Source: Pelodera strongyloides
Taxonomy: Eukaryota > Nematoda > Chromadorea > Rhabditida > Rhabditidae
Length of the DNA stretch: 64,000 nucleotides
Assembly: GCA_036852015.1 (NCBI GenBank)
Contig: JAANDG010000025.1
Span: 372,001-436,000 of the forward strand
Direction of reading: 5' to 3'
A model generated the notes under the pieces. That model ran no database searches, was not told the DNA's origin, and worked only from the letters and a program-made list of their open reading frames with translations. The position numbers and the translations under genes are program-made. Shown here in pieces: positions 11,501-21,526 of this stretch. Each line of letters opens with the position of its first letter. The stretch's first letter is position 1.

Positions 11501-14500
11501 CATCGATGTCCATGTATTAGCCGAAAAAATGCGTCGTAAAACTTGTGCGATACTAGTTTGAGGCTCGAAACGTGTTTGATGGATGTCCTAGAAGGCATCG
11601 CGGCGACGTTAGTCGAGTATTTGCGAGTGGCTAAGACATTAGATCCGTAAGCTGGTGGAGTGGTTCTGCGTGATGGGTTCGAGTCCGGGTGACCTATACA
11701 TCAGTTTCCAATGACTCTAAAACTAACGATAAATTTACATACATTTTCTTTCAGCCGCCCGTCGATCCCACAGTTTTCGTGCAGAAAACTCAAGACTTAT
11801 TCCCTGACGCAACGATTTCTCTGGGATGGACAAAACACACAAATTACAGTCAATTGACGGAGAAACATAAGAAGTAGGCTGTTTAAAATGAAAATTTTAT
11901 TTCTCCGTCTGTGACGTCTTCGCCCGAACACTGCCATCTGCAATTTGTCATCTGGAACTCGTTGCCTATGCTCAGGGCCTGTGCGGAACAGGTCATAAGC
12001 AAACATTGAAACTGTATTTTCACGCTTGAATAAAGGTGCATGCTCTTGAAGCGTAAAATATTTTTTTTAATATTTTAGTTTTTAACTTTCATCCTCGGAT
12101 GCACACCTGTTGACCTGTTTGTTGAAATAAAATAAATTTTCCTGCGATAAATCAGCACAAATTTAGTGTTTTAGTCTCGAGGGATCCAAAGACCCATATG
12201 AGGCAGCCAAGAAGATTTGTATGTCAAGATATATTGAATAGTAATAGTTGATTAGCAATTCTACGAATTTAGACTGTCGTGGCATTCTCTATTCACAATA
12301 CTGGAATACATCGCCCGATTAGATCAGCCTGTGATGCTAACCATGCGGTTGTCTGTTGTAAGTTTTCAAATCACCATAAATGCTTTGGACAAGAAAGTAT
12401 TTGCTCAAAAAAACTATCATCTGTAACGGCACCACCTTACTCCTTTCGTACATATACATATTTTTAAAGCGAATTGTTGGCTTACCTTATGTTCTATACT
12501 GTACCAAAAAAATGCATAGAAAATGTGTGTTTAGAGTTTTACATTTTCCCGTGAATTATTTTAAATACCATAGTTTAGGCCGGCCATTCGACTGAGCAAC
12601 TCCTTTGGCTTCTAGGCATGGAAAAGGCGGTTTCTCTGCTAATTTGGAGTGATGAAGAGGATGTTGTAAGTTACATGTATTGTTTGTTGAAGTTTAATAA
12701 GGTTCTACTTAATTAACTTAACTAGAGATAATTGCTTAATTTCTAATGGTCTACGCTGCCGCCTTGCTCCTTCTTTGCTGAACATTTTCCAATGAGTTTA
12801 ATAATATAATAACGGTTTATTGGTTAACAATCAATACAAATAAAGGACGTCAACCAAAGGGAACCCTAAGACCCCGCTCAATATGAGTTGCACCCAACGT
12901 GGAGCAAATAGGCTTACACACAACTGTGTTATTCGAGCGTATAGCAATGAGATAATAACTATTTTACTCCAGATAACAAATTGGAAACCTCTAGTGGAGT
13001 TGCGAAGTGAATCCACACGAAATCGTATTTTATACGATCTTTACCCCGAACATCGCGAAAAATTGAAGGAACTTTCGGGAAGCACTATTGAGGTAGATTT
13101 TTGTGTTTTTTTTCGAGCCTTCCTAGTATTATTTCCTGAACATTAGTCTGCCGTCATTTTATGTATGTAGTATGTATATCTTACTGTATGCTAATTAGCA
13201 GTCGACTAAGTACTGCAGCATAATTGTCTTTCTTTAATTATCCCCAAATTTTCAGATTCCGCCTTCATTTGATTTGAATGCATGGCGTCCGGTGGAATTT
13301 CCGTCAACGTCGCCCCTATTATCTACAGTGGTCAGGAGTGAGAAGGTTGGTGTCAATTTTTAGAAATACTACTACAACACCCTGAAGTTTCATCTGGGCA
13401 TTTTTGCACCTGTTCTTACAACAAGACTAATTAATGTTGATTGTTAGATAAAGCCGCAAAATCTTAATTTACGCGAATAACGCCATTCAAAAACATGCTG
13501 AAGGCAAATCGCAGGAGTTTGAAAATATATTGTTAGCTGAAGCTAGCGCCCTCCTGTCACATACTTTACGTGCGTGTATTTATTTTATCTTTTGATTCCA
13601 AAAAGAAATTTAGAATGTCAAGCCAGTTTGTAACTCCCTACTATTTATTGGTCCCTGTTTCCCTGTATTTCTTAAATATTTTTCTCCCGCTGTGAATGAA
13701 AGCTATTTTTTGTATGCTCCAAAGCAATCTAGAAACAAATTTGGCGTTAATTTTTATTCCCCGAATTTGTTCTCTACTCTGTACTCCATAACGATTAAAT
13801 AACCGGTTCATTTCAACCAATTAAAGTCATTCAAATTCAAATCAAACAAATGAAAAGATTAGGAGGAAAAAATCAAAGAAAAAGCATCAGCATATAAATG
13901 CAGAACAAACATCAACTCAGGGCACATTGGTACATTTTTTCATAGAAAATTCAGAAATCATCGGAAATTAGCGGGAAATGTAAATTTTTGAACAGCAAAA
14001 GTGCGTTCATATTATACTTTGATGATCAATTTTCAAAAGCAAAATAATTTTCGATTTTTTTAATGGATTTTGACATTTACACCCTCGTTTGACGCACGTT
14101 TTGTATTAACTTAAGAAGCATATGAGGATAAGTCAAATTAACCTCATTCATAAAAATAGAGTACGTGGGGCTAATATGGTAAAAATATAATGCTCTTTGT
14201 TAGTTTGGAAATTTTGCCGGGAATATTTTCTAAAAGAAATTTTTTGGGCACAATGTAAAAGTCCTTGACACAAAATTATTGATACACGATCGATAATAAA
14301 CTATGCAAGCTGTGCAAAGAGAATAAAAAAACAAGAGATAATTGCCAAATGCACAAGAACACTCATGGGTTAAAACGTTCTCGAGGAAAATGTAAAATAA
14401 GTGTTTTTGCCTTTTAGTAGATTTGCTTTTTTACTGTGTCCAGCAAAAAAAATGGTTGATCTGTTTTGTTGTCTTCCCTCAATAGTGCGTATTCAAAAAA

Positions 14501-17146
14501 AAAAAAAAAAAAAACAAACAAACAAACAAAACTCTAAGGTAGAGTTGAAGTTGTCAGAGCATATCACAACAACAAAGTAGCGGCAGGTTCAAGTCTTACA
14601 TATACTATTTTTAAACAATTTAATAAAGTCATATTTATTATTATTTCAGGGTCCAGCGTTTATCGGAAAATCAGCTGCCCTTCTCGTTTCTTTAGTTCCG
14701 CCGCCGGATTTCCCCGATGATCAATTTGTCGAGGGAAAAGTTGGTTCTATTTTCTTGCTTAAAGGGATGGGCTCACTACAAAATCACCTTGTTTTTATGC
14801 TTTAGTTTGATTGTACAAAGGTAAACTTAAACAAAGAGCACAAAAAAAGTTTCTTGAATTACTCCCTGGGGAAGATTTTAGGTAAAAAAGGGTGAGTATT
14901 GATCCATCTTCCGATAACGTGAGTAAACAAGATAAACTAGGGAAGCTAAGAGATATGGCTGAAACACACTGTTTTGAGCAAAATAAACTGTAGTTTTCAT
15001 CGTTTATTTTACTTAAAACAATGAAAAACAGTGTGTTTCAGCCATATCTCTTAGGTTCCCTAGTTTATCTTGTTTACTCACGTTATCGGAAGATAGATCA
15101 ATACTCACATATGGAGTAAAAGTGACTAAAAACTGTATGTAGCTGTTAATTTTTCGCTCATTTATTGATCTGTTTATTTACTTATTCTTCTCTTTATCAT
15201 ATGATAGCCATATATGATGGAGCTTCATTGATTCATTTTTTTTAATAAATAAAACATGTAGGTCCATTTCCTGCCAAAATCCTATGCTAAACGCATAGAC
15301 GTGGATGACGACTCGGGATTATCGATCCATTTGATGGACCGTGTACAGGAATTGGACTCACCAAAAATCGATAAGGGAATTCAGGTATTGATTGATTATG
15401 AACCAGTTGGGGCAGCGAGTGGTACTGTGGTACTATGTAATTGTAATCCAGTCCAAAAAATTATTTCGGGAGTTTCTGAGAATTATAAGCATACCAGCAG
15501 GCTACGCCGCCTGAGGCGCCTTTCGATACTTATGAAACGTCTGTAACGTAGATGAAAATCTTTACGAATGAAGACATACATCGGTCTTTTACATGAGAAT
15601 ATTCTAATTTGAGTTGCGGCACTCTTTTATATCCCAAGCCAAGCGGAACAATTTATTCTAAGTGAACTTCCGTAACGTGAGTCCTAACTCACACTACAGG
15701 TACAGTTACTCTTTTATATTATGGGGTTTCCAAGTATCCGGACAAATTTACCGTATTTTACGACTTCGCGAGACCCATGTATTAATTTCTCATGTCAAAT
15801 ATTCAATTCAGGGAAAATACGGTAAATTTTTCTATACTTGGAAGAGAACGCACAGTTGTTTTTGGCATACATGGACAATGGAAACCCCATAATAAGATTG
15901 CGAAATATGCATATCGCATCCTAACAATAAGACCAGTTTAGTATTGTTCATACAATAACATAAGGACTCGATACTTCAATAATGACTTCAATAACTGTTA
16001 ACTTATTCAGGTGCTCATCGGCTACGATGGCAAAGTAATGATCGAAAACAAGCAAAAAGAGTCCAATAACCGATATTATGAGTCAAAATCAGTTGGTCAA
16101 TTGCCCGGTAGCGATTGCTATGGATTCAAAGTCATCGATAAGGTAGCGTTATTTTTCTTAAGTGTACAGTAATTTGCATACCGAGGTGCGTTACGAAAAT
16201 GCAAATGTTCGAAAATTGTTCCGGGTATAAAAATGTTATACGTGCGCAAATTAATCCCAAACCGAACAAATGGTGTGTATGACAATTTGACACGCAGTTC
16301 TTCATTGGAAGCGAAACCATTCTATTGATATTATGCGACATTTAGGAGCTCTTTGAAACATTCGATTTTTTAACTGCGCGATGACTTGATAAAGTGGTTT
16401 TATGCAGAACTTCAGACTGTCTTGTTATTGTTGTAATGAATTTTCTTACAAAGTAGCAGGACGGACACAAGCATGCAGGTAGTACATGCAAGTAGCAGTG
16501 TTCTTCTGTGCTTTCCAACGCAGAATGATCTCAAAACACGTCCCTCATCGCTTTAAAATGCAAATTCCAGGGTTGGCGTGTCACAGCTAACGTTTGGACA
16601 GAACCGTGTCGTGGACACAAAAGAAGGAAGAGAGAATCGACTACAATACAACTTGACACACCTTTTACGAAGTGAGAACACCAGATACATATACCTTTAT
16701 ATTCTTAGTTTATGAATAAAACGGAAAGGCTATTTGCTTCTGCACGATAAGGAAAAAAACTTGTCATTCATCAAAGTCTCGGCGCCAGTGGTGCGCGAAA
16801 AGTGATTAATTCACTTTGCTCATCTGAGGCGCCCATTTTCTGGTGCCGCCTTACGTAAATGATCCGCTGGGATCGCACTTCTCTGGCGCACCCTTTGCGC
16901 GTCCGACGCATAGTATGGAACTCCGCCGCCGGTCAGTTGCGGGCCATTTCTGTGCGGCGACAGCGCGAAGTGATAATTATAAAACAATATTTCAGAGACC
17001 GTCCACTTCGCAACGTAATTGTTTCCAAATCAGGGGACGATTCTATTGATTTCTTATTGGAAACTCTAAAGCACAGTGGAACTTCGATTTGCTCTCTGAC
17101 CACGCTATTTCTTACAATTATCTTGTCCTTGTTGTATATGTTCTAG
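2512..17146 (+). CDS. FAM151/menorin-family protein, 16 exons, 535 aa
   Basis: Exons: 2512-2563, 5665-5739, 7457-7525, 9490-9657, 11046-11113, 11341-11418, 11755-11873, 12273-12357, 12579-12665, 12973-13092, 13256-13345, 14650-14739, 15262-15384, 16011-16142, 16571-16671, 16996-17146. All introns are GT-AG, all phases match, and the total is 1608 nt. Residues 1-18 form a signal peptide ([17 protein letters not shown]). The FAM151 (DUF2181) domain, distantly related to glycerophosphodiester phosphodiesterases, spans about 31-305: VAHGIN (50-55), IEGDVF (75-80), FKDWLREV (109-116), KINFRS (124-129), PVILHANVF (near 155), [10 protein letters not shown] (186-195), QPVMLTMR (228-235), QLLWLL (245-250), ILYDL (286-290). 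A nematode-type C-terminal region follows, with C444 and C465, a basic KRRKR run (469-473) and a hydrophobic tail (517-535) that fits a GPI signal or transmembrane anchor. The Caenorhabditis relative MNR-1/menorin acts in the epidermis with SAX-7/L1CAM to pattern sensory dendrites. Orthology to mnr-1 rather than a paralogue is not shown. Two family residues look changed (see findings). Confidence 0.9.
3155..3330. repeat. CCGGCCGG-type TTAA MITE (family A, type I) in intron 1
   Basis: Begins TTAAAGCGAAATACCGACCG and ends with a worn AAAACCGGTATTTTGGTTTAA. The interior has the GAGCTAAATTCGAG core. Four bases after its end, TTTAAAGGGATGGGG starts what looks like a solitary arm of a different TTAA family. 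Confidence 0.8.
4342..4523. repeat. CCGGCCGG-type TTAA MITE (family A, type II) in intron 1
   Basis: Inverted ends ATACCGGCCGGTTTTTGAAA and its complement surround the type II interior GGGGTCTAATTGG. The right end TATTTCACTTTAA shares its TTAA with the adjoining palindrome that starts at 4520. Confidence 0.85.
4520..5002. repeat. 483-bp near-perfect palindrome (family D) in intron 1
   Basis: The left arm, starting TTAAAGGGATGGGTTCAC, is mirrored by the right arm, ending GTGAACCCATCCCTTTAA. The arms are each about 215-220 bp with few mismatches around a short centre near 4745-4785. Open frames inside are by-products of the palindrome. A truncated relative lies at 14758-15111. Confidence 0.9.
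5430..5556 (+). repeat. Dispersed 120-bp repeat, family R, copy 1
   Basis: Reads CTTCAAGAGCGTGCACC, then TTTATTCAAGG, then ACATGTTCCGCAGACGTCC and GGCGACGAGTTC. The same order of blocks occurs on the minus strand at 11941-12072 and on the plus strand at 28013-28112. All three copies sit in introns of called genes. Confidence 0.8.
5834..5918. repeat. Tandem remnants of CACGTGG-family right arms
   Basis: CACATACC-CGCGTCA followed by a C/T tract occurs twice in succession, then a third diverged arm ends CATCATACCGCCTTAA. These resemble the family B right end (CACAAACCACGCGTCATACC), with its TTAA partly replaced by T runs. Confidence 0.5.
6532..6698. repeat. 167-bp palindrome, family C, copy 1 (intron 2)
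   Basis: Starts TTAAAGCGAAATGCTAGCC and ends with its mirror. The arms are nearly complementary throughout around a short centre (GATCGTCCACGGC). The right arm keeps CTTATCATATGCAAAT, whereas the left arm has lost a few bases in the matching TGATAAGC site. Confidence 0.92.
7756..8185. mobile_element. Harbinger/Tourist-like MITE, 430 bp (intron 3)
   Basis: Long terminal inverted repeats of about 140 bp begin GGGCGCGTTCGGGTTGC and end with the mirror image. The flanks read TAA on both sides, fitting the 3-bp TAA/TWA target duplication typical of PIF/Harbinger elements. There is no transposase inside; the open frames within are products of the inverted repeats. The termini differ from the TTAA families, so this belongs to another superfamily. 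Confidence 0.75.
8348..8744. repeat. Fold-back TTAA element, 397 bp (family E, intron 3)
   Basis: The ends are TTAAAGGGACAGGCCCATC and its mirror. The arms, including CTATCAAGCATTTTTATTAC, pair over about 90 bp or more, with a more diverged centre. The first ten bases match the TTAA-AGGG boundary used by several other families here. Confidence 0.88.
9682..9743 (+). repeat. Interstitial telomere-like tract (TAAGCC)n, intron 4
   Basis: About ten units of TAAGCC, the complement of the nematode telomere repeat TTAGGC, with degenerate units (GGCCTAAGCC, GACCAAGCC) towards the right. It begins 25 bases after exon 4 of the FAM151 gene, so it is internal and not a chromosome end. Confidence 0.85.
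11941..12072 (-). repeat. Dispersed 120-bp repeat, family R, copy 2 (intron 7)
   Basis: This is the complement of the copies at 5430 and 28013. In this orientation the plus strand contains AATAAAGG about 27 bases before GCGTAAAAT and a T-rich stretch. It lies antisense to the FAM151 gene's own direction compared with copy 1. Confidence 0.8.
14490..14531 (+). repeat. A-run followed by (CAAA)n microsatellite
   Basis: A run of about 20 A bases leads into four or five CAAA units, inside intron 11 of the FAM151 gene. It could be the remains of a retroposed tail or slippage; no associated element is recognisable. Confidence 0.8.
14758..15111. repeat. Family D palindrome, right arm truncated (intron 12)
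   Basis: The left arm, from TTAAAGGGATGGGCTCAC, matches the palindrome at 4520-5002. The mirror arm stops after GATCAATACTCAC, losing about 120 bp including its TTAA end. The element begins only 18 bases after the donor of exon 12 (exon end 14739), so it sits against the splice site. Confidence 0.88.
15490..15716 (-). repeat. Diverged family K repeat (intron 13)
   Basis: Contains CGCCGCCTGAGGCGCC, then CTTTTATATCCC, CGTAACG and ACAGTTACTCTTTTATAT in the reverse order of the family K copy at 61985. Strongly diverged. It abuts the fold-back at 15717. Confidence 0.5.
15717..15894. repeat. Fold-back element with TATTATGGGGTTTCC ends (intron 13)
   Basis: Terminal ATTATGGGGTTTCCA pairs with GGAAACCCCATAATA, and internal AAATTTACCGTATTTT pairs with AAAATACGGTAAATTT. 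Arms of about 45 bp with bulges. It is inserted in or beside a family K copy. Confidence 0.75.
16150..16330 (+). repeat. Partial family K repeat (intron 14)
   Basis: CAGTAATTTGCATACCGA, TGCGTTACG and CGGGTATAAAAA follow one another as in the copies at 42975 and 61985, but the remainder is diverged. The right boundary is uncertain. Confidence 0.55.
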
Positions 17147-17607
17147 ATACGTTATCGATTACTGTAGTGTAGATGTGTATTGTATCTAGGTTATCAGAGA
17201 ATCGTTATAAAATTTTACAGTTTGCTTTTTTCTATACAGTATTCACGATCACTAGAATCGGTGCTTACAGCTTACAGCCTGACCGTCCAATGTTTGTGAA
17301 TACGGTACTCCAATATTCGGTGCTGATACCCACCATGTCGTTTTCTTTCGATCATGCACATTCACTACCTTCAACTGCCAAAAGTGACCAAACAAGTTGC
17401 CAATATTTGTTATAACCTTTGACGTTCCTTAGTGGTCTTATTTGTGTAATGTGTATATGGAGACCATTTGTAGATGAACCTACCTCTACCTTGTTATTGA
17501 TCCTTTGTAATTATATAGTTCTATTTAGTTATATTTCTATTGATAAGTGTATCCACAACGAGAATATTAGCTTATTTTGGAGTTTTCTCTCGATATCTTC
17601 AATCCTT
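17147..17607 (+). other. Probable 3' UTR and flank of the FAM151 gene
   Basis: T-rich sequence directly after the TAG at 17144-17146. I see no AATAAA here, so the transcript end is not located. No separate gene is supported. Confidence 0.4.
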
Positions 17608-17770
17608 AGAGCGAACTACTGGCCGGATTTTCAAACGCATCGTGAACAACGTATTTATGCTAATTTGCTTGAAATTAGCTCGATTTTTTTTACTATAATT
17701 TATGTTCGTTTGCATAAGCAACATAAGAATGATGATCTACTCGATGCGTTTCAAAAAAACGACCGGATCC
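17608..17770. repeat. CCGGCCGG-type TTAA MITE (family A, type I), ends worn
   Basis: GCGAACTACTGGCCGGATTT opens the copy and GATGCGTTTC followed by an A run and GACCGGAT closes it. The interior has GAAATTAGCTCGATTTTTT and TATGCTAATTTGC. Both TTAA ends are lost. Confidence 0.7.
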
Positions 17771-17968
17771 ACTCATAAGATATACATCTTTTTCTCATGG
17801 GATCCAAGCAAAAAATCTCAATATGAATATTTTTAGCGACCAAATGTTCAAATTCACTTTTCTTGTTGTTGACTTCTAAGCGTGTTTTATCAGATCATTG
17901 AAGCGTCAGGCCCCAAATCATCCTTTATTGTGCATCTAGAACCACCACATATTTAGCGGGCTTGACTC

Positions 17969-18149
17969 TTAAAGCGAAACACCGACCGGTTTTTGAAACG
18001 CATCGTGCACGACTGATTTCTACCGTATTTATGCTAATTCGCTCGAAATTAGCTCGATTTTTATTCTAATACATCTTCTTTTGCATAAACTGCATAAGAA
18101 TGCTGGTGTACTCGATGCGTTTCAAAAACCGGCCGGTATTTCCCTTTAA
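17969..18149. repeat. CCGGCCGG-type TTAA MITE (family A, type I)
   Basis: Complete copy: TTAAAGCGAAACACCGACCG at the left, CCGGCCGGTATTTCCCTTTAA at the right. The interior carries GAAATTAGCTCGATTTTT and TTGCATAAACTGCATAAG. Confidence 0.88.
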
Positions 18150-18229
18150 AAAATAGAAAAGAAATATTCCCGTCTCCTCCGGTGAGCGATCGGTAACGTA
18201 ATTGATTCGAATGTAATTCTTATTTCGTA

Positions 18230-18397
18230 CATTAAGTTGTCGTAATTTAGATTTTTTTGAAACACATGTGATTTTTAAACGCATGCTGGGCATTCCCTTG
18301 TATTGACTGGACACATAATGGAACATAATTTGCATGTAGTATATGGGAGTGCAAATATCCACCATACGTCTCAAAACCACGTCCCATGCCTCTTTAA
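18230..18397. repeat. Diverged CACGTGG-family element
   Basis: The right end reads CTCAAAACCACGTCCCATG then CTCTTTAA, with TTGCATGTAGTATATGG inside, like other family B copies. The left end is unclear. Confidence 0.45.
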
Positions 18398-19350
18398 TAA
18401 TTCATTTGTCAGTCACGTATTCTAAAGTAGCGCATTCTGCAATTTAGTAAGTTATGCTGTAGAATATCTGATGTAAAAAATTGCACGTATTTGTTTTTGT
18501 TTAATAATTGAAAATTGCTTGTGACTTGTTTCTTTTGTTGCTGTTACACGCTGTACATCATAATTTGAAAAAAAAATGTGAATAAAAAGTTTTATTATTT
18601 GTTTAAAATTCAATTTCGATTTCATGACATTTATTTAAAACATGTGTGTATTCTCATGAAGAAATTCAATACAGCCTTCAATATTTATTCATTTTTCAAA
18701 ATTTTATTTTTGAATATCCCCCAGTTTATCCACCAAAACATAATGTATGAATCATCTTCTAGAATTACAATCGAGTACAATCTAACTCGACGCTAACAAA
18801 ATTACCCTCGCCGGGTCAAAATTAGTTTTACCTAGTACTAGTACACAAATTAAGTTACGGAGGCGTAAAAATACATTTTGCAATTTTCCTGGAAGCAACT
18901 CAAAGGGCTAAAAACAGCACCAGAGTAATGGTTCAAAACTCTATGAATTTGAACCGTCGCATTAATTAGTCTGTATAATAAAAGTTTATTGGTTCACTGA
19001 GTGGAAAATTTCACATTGGCAAACTCTTAAAATAACATCTAGCAAGTTGAAAGCCAAAAAGTGCCCTAAGATGTTTTGCGGTAAAGACATCATCTTACTA
19101 ATAAAGAACCGTGTGTATTACAATAAGTATTAAATAGGAAACGCTATATACTAGTACCAAACATATTGAGAAACTAAGAACTTAAGAAATAATGCAGAAT
19201 TAAGTAACATACATAAAATAATAGCGTATTCAGGGTTCGAGTTATTTATTATTGAACCTCTTGCAAAAGTCTTCACTTAGAGCGGGTAGTCTTGCATTAT
19301 ATATACATGCTCCTTTCTACGTTTCTACTGCCAAACTCTTGTACATGTTC
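18398..19350. other. AT-rich spacer, nothing supported
   Basis: Very AT-rich DNA with T and A runs. I see no splice-site-bounded open frame, palindrome or repeat family member here. Confidence 0.5.
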
Positions 19351-20093
19351 AAGCGCTATGATTCTGCCCATACTTTCATAAACACACATATAACACATTG
19401 AAAAAAGTTTATGTGAAACACGTTCATAAAAAAAATACTTCCAACAATACCATCACCACTATGTTGAAATGAAACAATTTCAAAAAAAGTCAATAATCTG
19501 TAAGCTATGATTTGTAAATAGGAATTTTGTTCTCAGACGATAACTTGATAATTGCAGAAATGCAAAGTATTTAATAAGTTAATTGGAATGATAATTAGGA
19601 TAATTAATGTACCGGAATGAGGATAAGTAACGGTTTCTCTGACTGGGAGCAAAAAAAGGGATAACGAGAAAAAAAGACAAAAAATGACCATACACAGGAA
19701 AAAGGAATGAGCCCCCAGAAAGCAGAAAAACCGTCTTTAGCCGGTAGTCAAATGACAACTGGTTTCAATAAAATAAAACTTTTGATGGGCGGTTAACGAC
19801 GATTTAGCAACCACTGGGAGACTATGTCAATGTGCTGATAAGTGCTAACGGTTTTCGAGAAAAACGGTCACCACGAAAATGATTTAATCCACGGAAAATA
19901 AAAAACCGCGCCAATTGTTTGCCACGTTTCCTTTGTAATAGCTGGCTGATGTTGTCCCGTTTCTACAAATCATACAAAAGAACCTAACTGCCTCTTATAA
20001 CACCCATATTTCATAGTTACTTTCCCTAAGGGCTCAGCTAACAAGACACTTTTATATTAGGCGGGTAAATAGTGTTTTATCCGGCGTAGTTGT

Positions 20094-20276
20094 TTAACGC
20101 AGATTTATAGAGCTGGAAGTCTGACCCTGGGTGAACTCAATATTTATACTCATACCATACTCCGGCCCACCGGAAAACAATGTATAATAATTAATTCCGT
20201 CAAACATAAAATTTGATTTCATTGGCTCGTTGCCAATTTCGCTTATAATTGATAATGTATATAAGAAAATACTTCT
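20094..20276 (-). pseudogene. 5'-truncated tandem copy of the minus-strand terminal exon
   Basis: The frame encodes ISEIGNEPMKSNFMFDGINY and onward to a TAA at 20094-20096, matching the exon at 21527-21709 over SEIGN-P-K-NFMFDGINYY-LFSGGPEY. It lacks the first ~20 residues and the acceptor of that exon, has about 15 nt less within its 5' part, and a 5-nt insertion after GGPEY shifts it into a different, longer tail. It is most simply a partial duplicate; an expressed alternative exon cannot be excluded. Confidence 0.55.
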
Positions 20277-21006
20277 TTTACAATGTTCACCGGTTGTTCA
20301 GTATTTTTATGACCGTTTGATACTTTCATCAACACGTATAACACATTGAAAAATGTTTATGAGAATCACATTCAACAAAAAAAAAAAATTGAATTCGCAC
20401 GAATATCACCATCATGTTAAAAAATTATTCTTGAACTTCGCCACATTCTTGAACTACTCTCTCAGAAACCATGTAAGTAGTCTAAAGCTACAAGAAGAAA
20501 AAGTCAATAAACTATAAGCACTTTGATTTGTAAATGGGATTTAGAGTACTGTGACATTAACATAGAAATGCAAATTATTGAAGTGAATTGCAATGATAAT
20601 TAGTATAATTAATGTACAGAAATGAAGGCTAAGTGTGGGTTTCACTGGATCCCACGAGAAACACAAAAAGAGATACCGCTTAAAAAAGTAGAAAGGACAC
20701 GAGCCCTAAGCCTAAGATCATTGAAAAATGGCAGGCAGCCGATGATTTAGCAACCATCTAGTGTTTTGACCATTTGCCGACGGTTTTCGAGAAAAATTGG
20801 TGACCACAAGGGCGCTAACTGGGCCCACGGAAAAAGCGAGAACCGTCGCCAAATGGCTTCACTGGAACTATTCCGCTTCTACATAACATACAAAAGAACA
20901 TAACTGTATCTTATAACATCCATATTTCATATTTTCGCTAAGCACTCATCTAACAATGACATTTTTATATTAGGCGGGTAATTAGTGTTTTATCATGCGC
21001 AGGTGT

Positions 21007-21483
21007 TTAAAGGGATGGGGTTAATTCAAATCGCCCGAAATTTATTTTTAGTATATATTGTTCAGCCCATAAAAATCACAATCAGTACAAAAAGTATGCA
21101 AATCAAGGATCCGAGTTTGTAGTTTGCTGATATTGTATCAACTTGATCGGAAGCTCCGTTCTATTCGAATCTGGTGCGCTATGGCCGGCAGCAAAATAGT
21201 GCTATAGGTAAAGAGAGTTAGAGAAAGAAAACACTATCTAACTTGTCGCTAACTCAGCACCGTTATCAGTCTTTATCAGTCTTTAACTCTCTTTGCCTAC
21301 AGCGCTATTTTCCTCCCAGCTGCACCAAGTGTCGAATAGAACGGAGCTTCCGATCAAGTTTATCCAATATCAGAAAACTACAAACTTACGGATCCTTGAT
21401 TTGGAAACTGTTTTTTATGATTGTGATCTTACGGGGCGAAAAGTACATATGTACGGCGATTTGAATTGATCCCATTCCTTGAA
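21007..21483. mobile_element. Fold-back TTAA element inserted in duplicated unit 2 (family G)
   Basis: Ends [TTAA]AGGGATGGGGTTAATTC and GAATTGATCCCATTCCT[TGAA]. Arms include CGGAAGCTCCGTTCTATTCG and its mirror, and AAGAGAGTTA/TAACTCTCTT near the centre. The related unit 1 keeps TTTAACGCAG uninterrupted at 20094-20102, so the insertion added 473 bp with a TTAA target duplication, the right copy having one change. Confidence 0.92.
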
Positions 21484-21526
21484 CGCAGTTTTATAGAGCT
21501 GTCAGAGCAGTCTACATTGGGTTAAC

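Noticed and set aside
11875..11877. Apparent stop codon ending the FAM151 protein after KHKK
   Set aside because: A donor (AA|GTAGGC) precedes it, and the next exon at 12273 continues the family sequence in phase.
12618..12665. A new gene starting at the internal ATG of [10 protein letters not shown]
   Set aside because: That ATG is internal to exon 9; the upstream codons [13 protein letters not shown] align with the FAM151 family and the exon starts at 12579.
16859..17146. A 95-codon single-exon gene at the end of the FAM151 locus
   Set aside because: The first part is intronic; only 16996-17146 is coding, as the last exon, because the TTTCAG acceptor and phase match exon 15.
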